Shown: piece by piece, positions 23,703 through 35,515 of the stretch
Layout of the letters: every line of letters begins with the position of its first letter
How positions within the stretch are numbered: position 1 is the stretch's first letter
NCBI GenBank assembly: GCA_018292915.2
Contig: JACVVK020000152.1
Location: 698,501-762,500, forward strand
Origin: Batillaria attramentaria
Lineage: Eukaryota; Mollusca; Gastropoda; Batillariidae
Direction of reading: 5' to 3'
DNA: 64,000 bases
Program-made: the position numbers and the translations under genes
Notes under the pieces: model-generated
Database searches by the model: none
What the model saw: the letters and a program-made list of their open reading frames with translations, nothing else
Told to the model about the DNA's origin: nothing

Positions 23703-25298
23703 TCACCACTGAGGTGGGGAGATCCAACCTGGCGTTGTCGTGGCTTGCGGCAAGGCAAATCCGCCTGGTCGAGCGGGCCTCGCAAAATGCAAAGTCCTCA
23801 CGTATTTCGCCTCCCCGGCACGCAGCCGGCCAGAGGACCGCGACGATGTGTTGGTGGATCGCCTGCTGGACAGTTTGTGGCTCAGTGAACGCCTGTCCTC
23901 CTGAATTGGCACGAGAGCGCTACGAATATTGTCTCTCTCGCGTTTCTCCTCGTGCAAGGTCTGCTCCAAGCGCTCGCACGTGTCCTGCACGTGGTTGGTG
24001 TGACGTATCAAACTGGGGCGCATGTGCAGCTCCAGTTTCTTGTCCTGGTCGGCAACTTGTCGCTGGAAGCCCAGCGTGGCCAGTTTGCGCTCCAGGAGGA
24101 ATCGCTGAAGCTTGTTCTTCTCGAACTCCACCTTCAGTTTGCGGTATTCGTGAGCGCGACCACGTTGCGTAACCTCCACCACCTTGGCCGTGAGGGCGTC
24201 TCGCTGTTTGCGGAGCGTCTCTAGTTGCTGCTTAAGCACCTTGCTGTGGTTGTCGACGTCGTACAGCGTGAGGCTCAAGCTCTCCGACCTCTCCTCACGC
24301 TGCATCAGACGATGCAGTTCCTCCGTCCGCTTCTCCAACTCCTTCTCGTGGTTGCCTATGTTGTCGTCCAGATAGTTCAGTCTCCTCGTCAGGTTCGCCT
24401 CTAGTGTGAGGACCTTGTGCAGCTTGTCGTTCAAGTCTTTGGATCTCTTGTCGTACAGTTCAAGCCAGCGCCTGGAGAGCCAGACGGCTTTACGGAATTT
24501 CACAAGAAGATCGACCGGTAGTCTGACAAGATTCTCCGTACCCTCGTCCATATCCAAGTGCTGCACAAGCTTGCCGCTGTCAGCGCTGTACAGGTCAGGG
24601 TCGATCTCATCCTCCTCTTCCAGCATGAAGTCAATCTGATCTTTCAAGAAGGACAGTCTCTGGGCAACGTTGTCAACCTCACTCGTATCGTACAGGGTCT
24701 TTATGTCCGCAAACTCCTTGCTCAGCAGCATGAGCGCTGTCCTTGAATGGGCCCTTCTGCGAGCAGTCTCTACAGAGGTTCCCTCCTCCCCGAACATGTC
24801 CGTCTCGTCAGTATCCCCACTGTCCACGGAAAACTGACTCATTTTGGAGAAGGTCGACCCCGATGTGGACGTCCGGCCCTGGCTGCCCAAGAAAGTCACG
24901 TCGTGGAAAAACTTGAACAGGGGCAGGAAGATCCTCTCCTTGAAGTTGGTGTGAAGCTCGTTCATGTAGTCCATGAACTCGAAGAACCAGACGAAATACT
25001 GAGTGCAGCGAGCGATCACCGACGCCTGCTGCTGCCCGGCGAAGTAGATGCTCCCGTCCGACCTCATGCTGGCGCGACGCAGCTGCTGCTGCACGATCAT
25101 GCGTAGTCGGGCCAGGGAGTGGATGGAGGCCGCCATGATGGGGTTCTGGTTGGGGACCGAGGCCAGCGCGCGCACGTGAATGTGCAGCGTTTCCGGCTTG
25201 AAGGAATCCAGGCACATGGTTACCTTCTCTTGAAAAGCCGCCACTTGCTGCCACATGAGGTCGCTGCGTTCTTTGTCCTCCAATAGCAGCAGACGTAA
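23703..25298 (-). CDS. Coiled-coil gene exon 2
   Basis: One long exon of 532 codons including the stop. Nearly the whole protein is encoded here. Confidence 0.9.
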   Translation of the reverse strand, partial: LRLLLLEDKERSDLMWQQVAAFQEKVTMCLDSFKPETLHIHVRALASVPNQNPIMAASIHSLARLRMIVQQQLRRASMRSDGSIYFAGQQQASVIARCTQYFVWFFEFMDYMNELHTNFKERIFLPLFKFFHDVTFLGSQGRTSTSGSTFSKMSQFSVDSGDTDETDMFGEEGTSVETARRRAHSRTALMLLSKEFADIKTLYDTSEVDNVAQRLSFLKDQIDFMLEEEDEIDPDLYSADSGKLVQHLDMDEGTENLVRLPVDLLVKFRKAVWLSRRWLELYDKRSKDLNDKLHKVLTLEANLTRRLNYLDDNIGNHEKELEKRTEELHRLMQREERSESLSLTLYDVDNHSKVLKQQLETLRKQRDALTAKVVEVTQRGRAHEYRKLKVEFEKNKLQRFLLERKLATLGFQRQVADQDKKLELHMRPSLIRHTNHVQDTCERLEQTLHEEKRERDNIRSALVPIQEDRRSLSHKLSSRRSTNTSSRSSGRLRAGEAKYVRTLHFARPARPGGFALPQATTTPGWISPPQW

Positions 25299-25724
25299 CT
25301 GCCAATCAAAACAATATGTTGGTTAAGAGCAGATGATGTCAGAAAGAAAAACGGAAATACATGTTTCATTATGTTGCACGCATAAAACCATTATATGAAA
25401 CACTGAAAAGTGCAAGGCTGAAGAACACGTTTCTGAGTTTGGGTGTGTGGGTGTGGGTGTTTGGGAGTTTATTGACGTCATTTTCCACCCCGTATGAGTG
25501 ATAGAGAAGACGGGACATCGAGAAAAAGGCCATCACAAATAATGCCCCAGCAGGGATTAGAACTCACAACCCGAGCACTGAAATTCTGACTTTCAGATAA
25601 TAATATTATGATAATAATAATAATTACGTTTCATTGTATAGAAATAGCACTTGTAATCCTAACTTTTTTAACATCTCCTCACCTGCAGTTTGTCTCCAGT
25701 TGTGCTGTCCTCTTGGTCACCCAT
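23703..25724 (-). CDS. Unrecognised two-exon coiled-coil protein, 545 aa
   Basis: Exon 1 (25683-25724) reads MGDQEDSTTGDKLQ and ends phase 0 at CAG|GTGAGG. Exon 2 (23703-25298) starts after TTGGCAG with LRLLLLEDKERSD and runs 531 codons to a TGA. Third positions are G/C-rich to the end. The N-terminal half is globular and helical (QNPIMAASIHSLARLRMIVQ; CTQYFVWFFEFMDYMNELH), followed by a Ser/Thr/acidic linker. Residues of roughly 280-490 are highly charged coiled coil (ELEKRTEELHRLMQREER; DTCERLEQTLHEEKRERDN). A Ser/Arg-rich stretch and a Pro-rich tail follow. No signal peptide or membrane segment. A GTGAGG at about 23806 could be an alternative donor. I cannot name the family; it looks cytoplasmic or cytoskeletal, as inference only. 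Confidence 0.88.
25440..25600 (-). mobile_element. Family B SINE in the coiled-coil gene intron
   Basis: 'gggtgtttgggagtttattg', then 'gacgggacatcgagaaaaag' and a box-B complement 'attagaactcacaacccgag'. The copy is moderately diverged. Confidence 0.7.
25683..25724 (-). CDS. Coiled-coil gene exon 1
   Basis: Fourteen codons, MGDQEDSTTGDKLQ, with donor GTGAGGAG. The phase matches exon 2 exactly. Confidence 0.8.
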
Positions 25725-26137
25725 AGTACTGGAAAATACAAAACAAACACGAAACATATCAAGATACTGTATGGACGAGACGCTTAATGCAGTGTCTATA
25801 CCTTAACACAAAATAAAATGTAATGACGTCGCTCTGTTTAGAAGCATTTGAGATCTGTCTGCTGTAGCCTACTGTGTGATATTTAGTAAAGTGTCGAACA
25901 AGCAACTTTCCTTTTGAAATATACGAACACTTCACGCAGACACAGGCAGCATAAAGTCCTGAGATTGAATACAACAACGTCACTCACACGCTTTGTGGCC
26001 CCAGACACTCGCCACTGTCAGTACTGTTTGCATTCAACCATCCAAAAGAGAAAAGAAAACACAAGTCCCCCTCAAGAGCGTCAAAAGACTCCAGTAAGTG
26101 GTTCGGATTGACGTGGTCTGGTCATTGTCAGTTGGAT

Positions 26138-26384
26138 AATACATTTCGTACCGCGCATGAGTATCCCACGTTTTTTACTCTTTTCCAGGATTGGTCCTGT
26201 ATGCAATAATCAGGCAAGATTGGCGGTTCCTTAACGGCTTTCACTGCAGCAAATACGAGTATAATCAAAGTGCAACACTACCACTAAGCCGAATTTAAAT
26301 CCATGCAGGTATGAATTTACTATGATTTGTTTACTGAGGCCACTGGTACACAACCCCAAACTTACTTGGTAGGAATTGAGTTAA
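26138..26384. mobile_element. TTAA-ended MITE, copy 1
   Basis: About 80% identical to 29117-29380. It starts 'acatttcgtaccgcgcatga' and ends 'tacttggtaggaattgagttaa' (split: tacttggtagg + aattgagttaa). End fragments in reverse also lie near 18368-18437 and 63115-63170. Confidence 0.75.
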
Positions 26385-26389
26385 GTGCC

Positions 26390-28583
26390 GATTGTGTTGG
26401 GTCCTCACGTACCGCTTGTCCGTCAGCACAGGCCATTTGCCTAGTGACTAGGTGTACTAAGAGACACATATAATCCTGACGAGTGTCAACAAATACGACC
26501 CGAAGAGTACCGTTGGTTTTGCCTTTCACCGGTAGATATATCAAAGTGGAGTGCTGGCCGGCCAAGCCCCTGGCCGACTATACGCATACTCTGGTAATAG
26601 GGCACTTGTTGATAGTAGTTCTGCACTGATCCATTCGTGTTTGTGAGATCCCAGACTAGACTCTCACCTCAGGCTAAGCACACAAATAACACGCGTGGTT
26701 AAAGGCCCCTTTTTTCTCTTTTTTTTTTTAAAGATGTTTAGGCTGACAGATTTTTTTTGGAGCTGGGGTTTGGTGATGACTATCATCACGCCACTAAAGA
26801 CACAGACACAAATACATGCACAGACAGGCTTGCGTTCAGGTAATTGAAGCCAAAACGCAGCAGCCGGTGACAGTGTGGTCACCACACTCGTCCTTGTAGC
26901 TGAGTTTTTTCTCGATTGCATGCAACGGCCATCAAACGTCAGTGTGTTGCGTTCGGAACCCTACTATTTGTACTAATCTGTAACACAGACTATAGGCGTA
27001 GTCACAAGAGCAAGTGTTCCAAAACAGAAGTTTCTCTAAATATAAACCTAGTAACGGTAGCAATAGCACCTTTAAGTACCTGATACATAGGTCGTGATCG
27101 AGTTCGAATCCTGGCTGGGAGCCAAAACTTTGTGGGTGGGTGGGTGTTTGAGGGTTTAACGTCCTTTTCCGCCACATTCGGGTGTTATCAAAGACGGGTC
27201 CTCGTTTTCCTCGTTGCCCCGTCCTGGTGGAAAAGGACGTTGACCCCTAAAACCACCACCACCACCTTTTGCGTCTTCGACTACTTGTCTCCACGTGAGA
27301 AATACCGAAACTGGCCATAGGATAATTAATACATTATGATAAATCATGATATTCATAATAAATTATGAATGATTCGCAGAGGCGCTTACCTTTGTTAACT
27401 CACCACCGAAATTTCACACAAACTGATTTTTTTTCTTTTTTTTCTTTTTTTGGGGGGGACAATCCCTTGTCTTCTAAACGAATCTTCTGGTGATTTGATC
27501 TAGAACATTCGTTAAACACATTGCCAGTCTTTCCCCTACGTTCTGATAACTTCTCAGCTGTTCTTGTGGTTTTAAGGCTTTTCAGTTTAGGACAGGGTGG
27601 ACGGGCTTTCTAGCTTTTTGGGTTGTTGTTTGTTTTGTTTTTAGTCGCATTATAATTCAAAGAGAACCACACAGCAATCCAGGCTACCAAATGTCATTAA
27701 AACAAACACCCCTAGAGACCTCAAGTGATTAGTGCCTGACCCGTTCAACAGAGACAGCGGGATGGCAAGACCTACACCCGGCTTTTGATCGCTTTGGTTT
27801 ACCACCAATCTCTTTGTATTGTCACTCGTTCCACCCGGTGCTAGCGTTTCCGTACGCGACGCGTTTCTCCCAATAATACCCTCCACGTCAAGGGAGATAA
27901 TGGCCTCTTGTCAAGGGGGGTAATCAAGCTGTGTGTGGGGGACAAGCACCCTACAGTGTTGTCACAATAAATCAGGGTGCATCATGGCCACCAGCGATAG
28001 GGCTTGATCAGCAGGTAACTAGAGATATAGCCACGCTATCTTGCTTTACCGGTTACCAGCTGCTGGCACCCACCCCTTTTTTATCCGCCGTCTGTATGAA
28101 GTTCACATTATTCGTTGTTAGGTACTTCAGCACAGTCACGCCCACCTTTTTTCCTCTTTTATAAAATGTTTTTTCTTGTTTGTTGTTGTTGTTGTTGTTG
28201 TGGTTGTGTGTTTGTGTGTGTATGCGCGCGCGCGCGCGCGCGGAAGTGCAGGGGGGAGGAGAGTGATTGAGGGGGGGGGGGGGATTGTGTTTAGGGACTG
28301 ACTTTCTCTGGCATTTCTCGTTTTCCCCATTTTGGGGTCCAAATTTGGTTTTACTTTACATTAAAAGAAAAAAATATTCTTAGACTTCCTCACTGTTGTT
28401 CCTCTTGTTCTTTGTAATAACTCGTCTTGAATAAATTGTTGGTCAGTTTACATATCTCAGCAACACTCGGCACAATTAGAACTGTTTGCATAACTGGTTT
28501 CTGCCTGTAGTCAGTCAGTTGACAAGTCTGCTGAACGATTTTTAGATCCTAAATTTTGAAGAGAGCAACAGTAAGCTCCCCCC

Positions 28584-28621
<38 letters not shown>

Positions 28622-28800
28622 GGGTGTGCACGTGAGAAAATAAACTTATTGCAGAATATATAAATAAAACAATACCAAACAAGTAGGAGGTGGAAAGATC
28701 TAGGACAGAAATACAGACAGACAGGACAGAAAGACAGACAGACAGGACAGAAAGACAGACAGACGGATAGACAGATAGCGTCAAATCCTGTTTATTCAGG
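26390..28800. other. Non-genic stretch with scattered simple repeats
   Basis: No coding exon is supported. It contains a head-to-head pair of family B SINE halves (27085-27275), a (CG)n run at about 28224-28242, poly-G near 28272, CT at about 28590 and a 21-bp CAGACAGACAGGACAGAAAGA repeat at about 28714-28775. Confidence 0.55.
27085..27275. mobile_element. Two family B SINE fragments head to head
   Basis: A plus-strand box B ('gagttcgaatcctggctggg') is followed by a minus-strand 3' end ('gggtttaacgtccttttccg') and then a plus-strand 3' end ('tcgttgccccgtcctggtgg', 'aaaaggacgttgacccc'). The two 3' ends could fold together. Confidence 0.65.
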
Positions 28801-29116
28801 GCCACAGAACCCCGTTTTCGATTTGTCGGCTATCATTCTGGCCAAGCCAGTTTCCCAACGGTGTAGATCCCATGACGACGTTTATTCAGGGGCCAAAATT
28901 GCTTTCGGTGGTATGGACGATCATGTCCGTGTTTGTCCGCGGAATTCAATATCGTCACACTCGAAAGGGCCATCAATATTCCCCTTCACCCTAGGATCAG
29001 GTACAAACTCATAAAACACATCTGATCGTGTGTTGTTGAAGCGTATGCTGGCACCTTGTTTTAAGCACTAGGATCAAAACTACAATGTCTGCTGTTTGTT
29101 TTGTCGGATGGATCTA

Positions 29117-29380
29117 TTAACACATTTCGTACCGCGCATGAGTATCCAACGTTTTTGGTTTTCACTTTTGGCCCTGTATGCGAAAATCAGGCAAGAATTG
29201 CGGTTCCTCAGCGGCTCTTATTGCAGCAAACACGAGTATAATCAAAGTGCAACACTCCCGCAAAGCCAAATGTAAAATATGTGCATTAATTATGATTTTT
29301 TTCTCTTTTTTTTTTCTCTTTTTTTTTTAGTGAGGCCACTGGTGCAGGGCCCCAAACTTACTTGGTAGGAATTGAGTTAA
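29117..29380. mobile_element. TTAA-ended MITE, copy 2
   Basis: Bounded by TTAACACATTTCGTACC at the left and, in reverse, TTAACTCAATTCCTACC at the right. These are imperfect terminal inverted repeats with TTAA at both edges. The 264 bp are non-coding. Confidence 0.75.
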
Positions 29381-29409
29381 AAACACGCCCCCCTACGATA
29401 AGCGGTGTG

Positions 29410-30765
29410 TAGACTGAGCAGGAAATGGGCCGTGGCGAGAGTAAGACGATACTGAAGGCTGTTTGTAAATGGATCCTCAACCATGACGAACGCATCAAGA
29501 AACACGCCGTTCTAAACACTCCGTTGTTTTGTCGGATTTATCAAAAACACGACACCGTACGATCACAAATGTTCTGATGTAGCACGAAATGAGCCGTGGC
29601 GAGAGTTGAAATGAATATGTTTTGATGCTGAAGGCTGTTGGAAAATTGATCATCAACCATGACGAACGCATCAAGAAACACGCCTTGCAAAACACCAGGT
29701 GACTTTTTTTTAATAAGGGCTTGATACTGTGCAACCAGTAATGCGCTCTCGGTGCAGCCGAATAACGTGAGTCAGACTTCAGCTGTGTCAAACCATTTGA
29801 ATTAATTACTACAACTTACTACTGGGGCATTACATTTTCTGTGAAAGCACCTGAAGACATATGAAAAATAAAATGTCAGGTTAATGCCTTTCACCAGATG
29901 AGCAATACTTTCAATTGGTGAATATTTGTGGGTCGGAACAAATGAAACAAGGTACGTTTAAGCGGTATAATTTGATAATTTTTATTCAACGCACGCTGTG
30001 GTTGTGTCGAATTTATGAAAAACATGACAGCGCACGATCACACGTGTTCGGCTCAAGCAGGAAATGAGCCGTGGCGAGAACTGAAGTGACGTTTTGATAC
30101 TGGAGGCTGTTGGAAAAGAATCATTAACCATGACGAAGGCATCAAGAGACACGCCTTGCAAAACACCAGATGACATTTTTTTTATGCGGCGTGACACTGT
30201 GCAGCTGAATAACGTGAGCTATAATTTAACTGTGCCCAAAAAAAAATAGAATTAATTGCTAGCACTTTCTCGTGGGGCATTCCATTTTCTGTGAAAGACC
30301 CGAAAGATATATGAATAATAAATGTCAAATTAATGCCTTTCACAGGATAAACAATACTTTCAGCTGGTGAACATCTCTCGGGTGGAATATATGAAACAAG
30401 ACTACAATGTGCTCCGTTGTTCTGTCGGTATATATAACAGAAAAATACGACACAAGATCACACGTGTACACCTCAAGCAGGAAATGAGCCATAGCGAGAG
30501 TTAAATTGAAATTAATTTGTTCAGATACTCAATCATGACGAATGCATCAAGAATCACGCAGAGCATAACACTACCTCGCATTTTTCCACTGTCAAACTGA
30601 AAAACTGTGTCCCCCCCCCCCCCAAAAGTAATTAATTACTAGATTTGGATTTTCTATGAATGGTCCGCAAGATACATGACAAATTACATGTAAAATTGAT
30701 ATCTCATATCAGATAACCAACACTCTCAAATGGTGAATATCTGTGGGTCGAAATAAATGAAACAG
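29410..30765. repeat. Diverged long-period tandem array (about 420-470 bp)
   Basis: The block 'ggaaatgagccgtggcgaga' recurs near 29428, 29585, 30059 and 30479. It is accompanied by 'catgacgaacgcatcaagaa', 'acgccttgcaaaacacca' and 'tttctgtgaaag', and by 'atgaaacaagg' near each unit end. Units have drifted, with indels. Confidence 0.75.
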
Positions 30766-30821
30766 GCTACTCTGGCACTGAAAGCAGTACATATACATGC
30801 CTACAAGCACATAAGCGTAGC

Positions 30822-31240
30822 TTAAAGATCTAAGCTCCCAACAAAAAGCTTTCCGAAGTGTGAAAAAAATTCTACTATGACTCCTTCGAATGTGCATAAT
30901 CCACTGCCAGGCAACTCTGTCACAGTTGCAGAGTTTTCAGCGCTTCGGGGACCCTTATAAAACCGGAGCACGAGTTTGCCGTGGCATTATTTGGCTTTTA
31001 GTCAGTGAGCGAGACACATCGCTACAGTGTCTAGCGGATGTTGGAGTGCTGCACGATCTTTCTCGCTCAGTGTCAAAACGCAAACTGGGCTGTGAAATCA
31101 GGCTGCCCTTGGCTTTTACTGGGGTTTCAGGGACGCTGAAAACTCTGCAACTGTGACCGAGTTGACTGTGCTTGCACTTTGACTCTGTACAATTTTTTTC
31201 ACACTTCGGAACGCTTTTTGTTGGGAGCTTAGATCTTTAA
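30822..31240. mobile_element. 419-bp palindromic foldback element
   Basis: The outer arms are 50 bp, starting TTAAAGATCTAAGCTCCCAA, with one mismatch between arms. Inner arms CACAGTTGCAGAGTTTTCAG / its complement near 31131-31156 also pair, and weaker pairing continues inwards. TTAA is at both edges. There is no transposase, so it is a non-autonomous element. Confidence 0.85.
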
Positions 31241-31244
31241 ATTA

Positions 31245-33410
31245 CAAGAATGTGGAGTGCACGAAACCTGGATACTGTCAGTTTTGCAGACCCCCACACG
31301 ACTGCTTTTTACGCAAAACTGTGAAAGGTTCGTGAGAGAGCAACGCCTTAGGCAGCTCGAATACTGCATAATCAAAACTTCGTGTGAGACTTTTTCTTGA
31401 GAGCTGCTTTTATATGAGACGTCAAACTTTGGCTAACTTGCGTGCATGCACCTCTTTCATCTCTATTTCATTATCACCGTGCGGGTGACAAACCGCGGCA
31501 CTAGCACTCGTGTTTAACGGCCATTCAGTCTGAAATTATTGGCTTTGAAGAGCTATCCTGCGTCTATTGACACTGTTGACGCGTCGCATAATCCCTGTAT
31601 GTGCTGTAGAATGCAATGTTTGGTTTTACCGATAGGGACACAGAGCTGCATGGTTGACAATTATATCGCGGTGGTGCAGGATATTGTGGAATGAGATCTC
31701 TGTAGATATCGATCAGTGCTAGACGATTTCAGTGTTGGCGATGAGGCGTGATGCATTTGTTCCATTAACGTACTGTCGCTAGAGACCGAAATTACTCTTT
31801 GAACACAGGTTGATAATAGTACTAGTAATGTTCCCGAACTGTTCGTGTACCGGCTTACCAGTTTACCCTACAATTCCTCTCTTTGTCACCTTTTTGCGTG
31901 CCACATTTTCTCCACTAAATTTCCCCAAGTGAAGTTTGTTGTTGATAAGGGGTGTGAGTCCTTTGACTGCCAAATTTACCCTCCATATTTACCATCTATT
32001 GTAAGACTTTTTTTTCCGGAGACGAACATGTAGGTGGGTAGATTGTCCTGTTTAAAAGTGGGCGAACGTCTGTCCGCCCCCCCCCCCCCCTCCCTCCCTC
32101 CACCTCCCGTCCCCACCCCAGACTACTTTAGCTTTGGGTAATACAGGCTATTAAAAATAAAAATTAGTGAAAATAGTTAATTTTGTGTAAGGACTCTCGT
32201 CTCCTCGCTCAACGCACTGGCGTTCATGTGTAGCAGACGATCTGTTTACGATTAACGTTAGTTGTCTCCCCCGCCAGAGGGCACATGTACCCAGACACCA
32301 TGACTGGCCAGCGTTTTCTCTCGCTGCAGTACATGTATTTTGCATACAAATTTTGCCTCTAATACAGCCATTCAAAGCTTTTGGTGGAGGGTCGCGTACA
32401 CACAAAAAAATGCTACGCCACATGATTACGGTATTTCAGTTCTTTAGCTACACACAACCAACCCGGTGGAACTGAACAAACCAAGAAAGCCTAGAACTAA
32501 AAGCGAAGACCTGCTACCGGAGTGACAGGCTGATAATGTGTTTGGCTACTACAGTTCAAGCGCCGGGTGTGCTTACAGCTAAACTTTATGATACTCCACG
32601 CAGTCATGTACCCGCTTGAGAAAGAAGACGACTGTCCTCTCTGCCACGACGAGACGCTTTCTAGGGCCCTCGTCACGCAAAGTTACTTCACTTTTTGATT
32701 GTAGCAATATGTGTTACGACCTCTTCTCAGTGTCTTTTTTTTTTTTTTTTTTTCCTTTTCCTTTGATCTAACCTTTCAACACTGCAGCTGTAAACGATAG
32801 GTGTCGAACATTTGTATCAGGCGGTGTAGTTGGACAGTTTTTATTCATACTACTCAGTGCCAGAAAATGTTAAATGTTATGCCATAGAATTCATAGTTTA
32901 TGGCTGTTACCATTGCAGGCCAGCCGGTGTGATTCTGGCCATAAAAAAATATGATCATACACACCTTGGTTTTATTGCTTGCCTGCGGTTCACGAGAAAG
33001 GACTCTGTCGACACGTGATCAAATAATCGGCATAAGGGTGTCGATAGGGTAGATACGTTAAACGGTAGTTAACTCCTCAGTAGAGCTTCAGTCCCTCGGA
33101 TATGGCATGAAATAATGTAGGGGATAATTCAGTACGTTAGTAACATTACTAATATTAGCAATGATGTCGATTCACGCAAAGTTGCCTGATGTATCAAGAC
33201 TAAAGATGCCCGTGAACAGACAATACAGTGGTTATGAAAAGGGCAGGTTTGAGACAACTTGATAAATACATTAGGCTAGCACCAAAGTTTCTTTTTCTGA
33301 AGCTGTTTCTGGTGCTACACTGAGGAAAGCGCTTCCGTCTTGAAACAGCTTAAGACTATAAAATAACGGAGCTAAAATAGCTTTATTTTTTTCCCCATAC
33401 CAATCCTTTT
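31245..33410. other. Non-coding stretch, no gene recognised
   Basis: No exon is supported. It holds poly-C at about 32078-32105, poly-T at about 32738-32752 and a diverged dispersed repeat at about 32160-32400. That repeat shares 'ttttgtgtaagg.ctct', 'agcagacga' and 'gccat.caaagctt' with 23165-23345. Confidence 0.5.
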
Positions 33411-33414
33411 CTCC

Positions 33415-33660
33415 ATAATAATAATAAGTACATTGACATAGGCGCTTTATCCCAAGTATTTGGCTCAAAGCGCCGCGAGCTCACGCGAATCACACGCATT
33501 CTCGCACACACTGGACAGTAACACATTACAATCACGTGGTGCGAAGGGCCAGCTCAGCAATTTAAGTTTCGGAAGTTTACAATTGCATTTTTTCTTGTAC
33601 TTGTGTGGGCTGAACATTTCTGCAAAGCAGAGAGGGAGTACCCGCAGAGAACCACCTACC
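33415..33660 (-). mobile_element. Family A SINE, 3' portion
   Basis: Reverse complement of the SINE body and tail: (ATT)n, 'ggcgctttatccca', 'ctcaaagcgccgcgagct', 'cacgtggtgcgaagggcc' and 'gtgggctgaacatttc'. The tRNA-like head is missing. Confidence 0.75.
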
Positions 33661-33904
33661 AAAATAATGCCAAAAATGTTCAAAACACGCGCAGACAAAC
33701 GACAAACAAAACAAATTAAAATATTTGGTGGGGGGAAAAAAACTTCATCAGGGTACAAATACATAAAACGACAGCTCTGTTTGTCTTATTTGTCCCCTGA
33801 TCGAGGCTCTTCAACAGCCAAATATTCGGGAAATATGCTTTTCTTATACTGCTTCCTCTGAGCATTTGAACTTTTGAGCATTCTGATCTTTTTCTAATAC
33901 GCTG

Positions 33905-34455
33905 CCTTCATCATATCGTTGAGGGATTTACGTACATTGAAACCAAGGTGTTCAGTTTTATTAAACGTTGCCGGGATGAACGGATAATCTAACTGACACG
34001 TGTAATGAGTCCAATTTGTCCTCCTGTGTTTACAGGACCCAAATTTAAACATTATTATGACCTCCCGGGGCAAACCCCATTATTGACACTTGACATTACA
34101 GACGTGACAATGCCTTCACAGTCAGACACACGTCAAGTACTAGAATCACCAATGGTTGATATCATGACGACATGCCTATGTATACTCGTACAGTTTGTGT
34201 TTTACAGCTGAGTTGATATCAGCTTTCCTCAGTGGCCGGTTCGCTGATGTTCACTCAGAACAAACACTATGAACACATGTTTCTGTGTAACAGATGAGTT
34301 GACATCGGCTTTCCTGAGTGGCTGGCTCGCTCAGAACAAGGAATACAGACAACTTAACATTAAAATCTGAAAATCACGGATACAAGGTCGAGTTATCGGA
34401 TTTCGTGATCCATACATGTTCAGTTTTTTTATGGTGTTTCAGAAATACTACTGCT
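33905..34455 (+). repeat. Duplicated segment with exon-like frame, copy 1
   Basis: About 75-80% alike to 36455-36930. Both copies have TTTACAG followed by an open frame to a TGA: here GPKFKHYYDLPGQTPLLTLD to LCILVQFVFYS (about 34034-34210). A further partial repeat of the 'gatgagttgacatcggcttt' piece follows at 34290. Confidence 0.6.
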
Positions 34456-34462
34456 CCCTTTG

Positions 34463-34625
34463 CAGGGATAGCCGCATGGTAGCGCGTTGGACTTTCAATG
34501 CTCGGGTCGTGAGTTCGAATCCCGGCTGGGGCCAAATATTTGTGCTGACCTTTTTATCGTTACCCCTTCTTTGATATCACTCTTACGTGGTGTAAAAGGA
34601 CATTAAGCTCCCAAACACCCACTAA
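34463..34625 (+). mobile_element. Family B SINE
   Basis: 'gatagccgcatggtagcgcg', 'gagttcgaatcccggctggg', 'gtaaaaggacattaagctcc' and a CACCC-rich end. Confidence 0.8.
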
Positions 34626-35069
34626 CCCACCCCTGCTCCCATTATTTTAACCCAAAAAATCTTGCTGGTTTTCTTTAGATGTCGGCTCTTGTTTACGCTG
34701 CGCTTTCCCGTGGCTCAGTCGTTAACGTCACATCCTGCCCGGCTGACGTGACCCTACGCGTAATTACCCGGCAGTTGCCTGTGTTCTTTCTACCGTCTTA
34801 CAGGTCCGTTGTTCGCCCGGGTTTTTTGTTCTGTCTCCCCCTGTCTTGAGTGAAAGGACGGTTGACTGATGGCGGCCGGCATTATACTATTGATCCTGGC
34901 TTCACCGATTTTCCAGGATTTTCCACACAAGAACAGACATGCTGAGGTGTGTTTGCGTCCCACGGCGGAAAACCGGCTGTATGGATGACGGAAGCAACAT
35001 GCCGTTTGTGGTTCTTGCTGTATATAGTGGACTTTTTTGTGGCTTTGCCGTACGTCTTAACTACGTCCT

Positions 35070-35515
35070 AGGGGAGCCGGGGTGGTGGAATGGTAGAGAG
35101 CTGGACTTCTAATGCTCGGGTCGTGAGTTCGTATCCCGGCTGGAGCCAAATATCTGTGCTGGCTTTTTCATCGTTGCCCCGTCTTTGATACCACCCGTAT
35201 GTGGTGGGAACGGAGGTTAAACCCCAAAACACCCACCCACCCAACTACGTCCTAGTTAGGTCACTGTGAACAGTGGGCACAACGTTCTCATCGTGATAAA
35301 CACTTGAGAAGTGGACTGAGGGGAAATCGTAGAATGAATTCTGCTGAAATGGTCAATATCGTACAGGGGAGGGTGGGTGGGTGTTTTGGGGGTTTAACGT
35401 CCTTTTCCACCACATACGGGTGATATCAAAGACGGGGAAACGATGAAAAAGCCAGCACAAATATTTGGCCCCAGCCGGGATTCGAACTCACGACCCGAGC
35501 ATTGGAAGTCCAATA
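35070..35515. mobile_element. Family B SINEs in inverted orientation
   Basis: A plus copy (35070-35245, 'gagccggggtggtggaatgg' to 'cacccacccacc') faces a minus copy (35366-35515, 'gggtgggtgggtgttttggg' to the box-B complement 'gattcgaactcacgacc'). About 120 bp lies between them, so a transcript through here could form a long hairpin. Confidence 0.8.

Noticed and set aside
23952..25106. Several plus-strand frames over the coiled-coil gene
   Set aside because: GC-rich antisense shadows; the minus frame has the codon bias and the splice signals.
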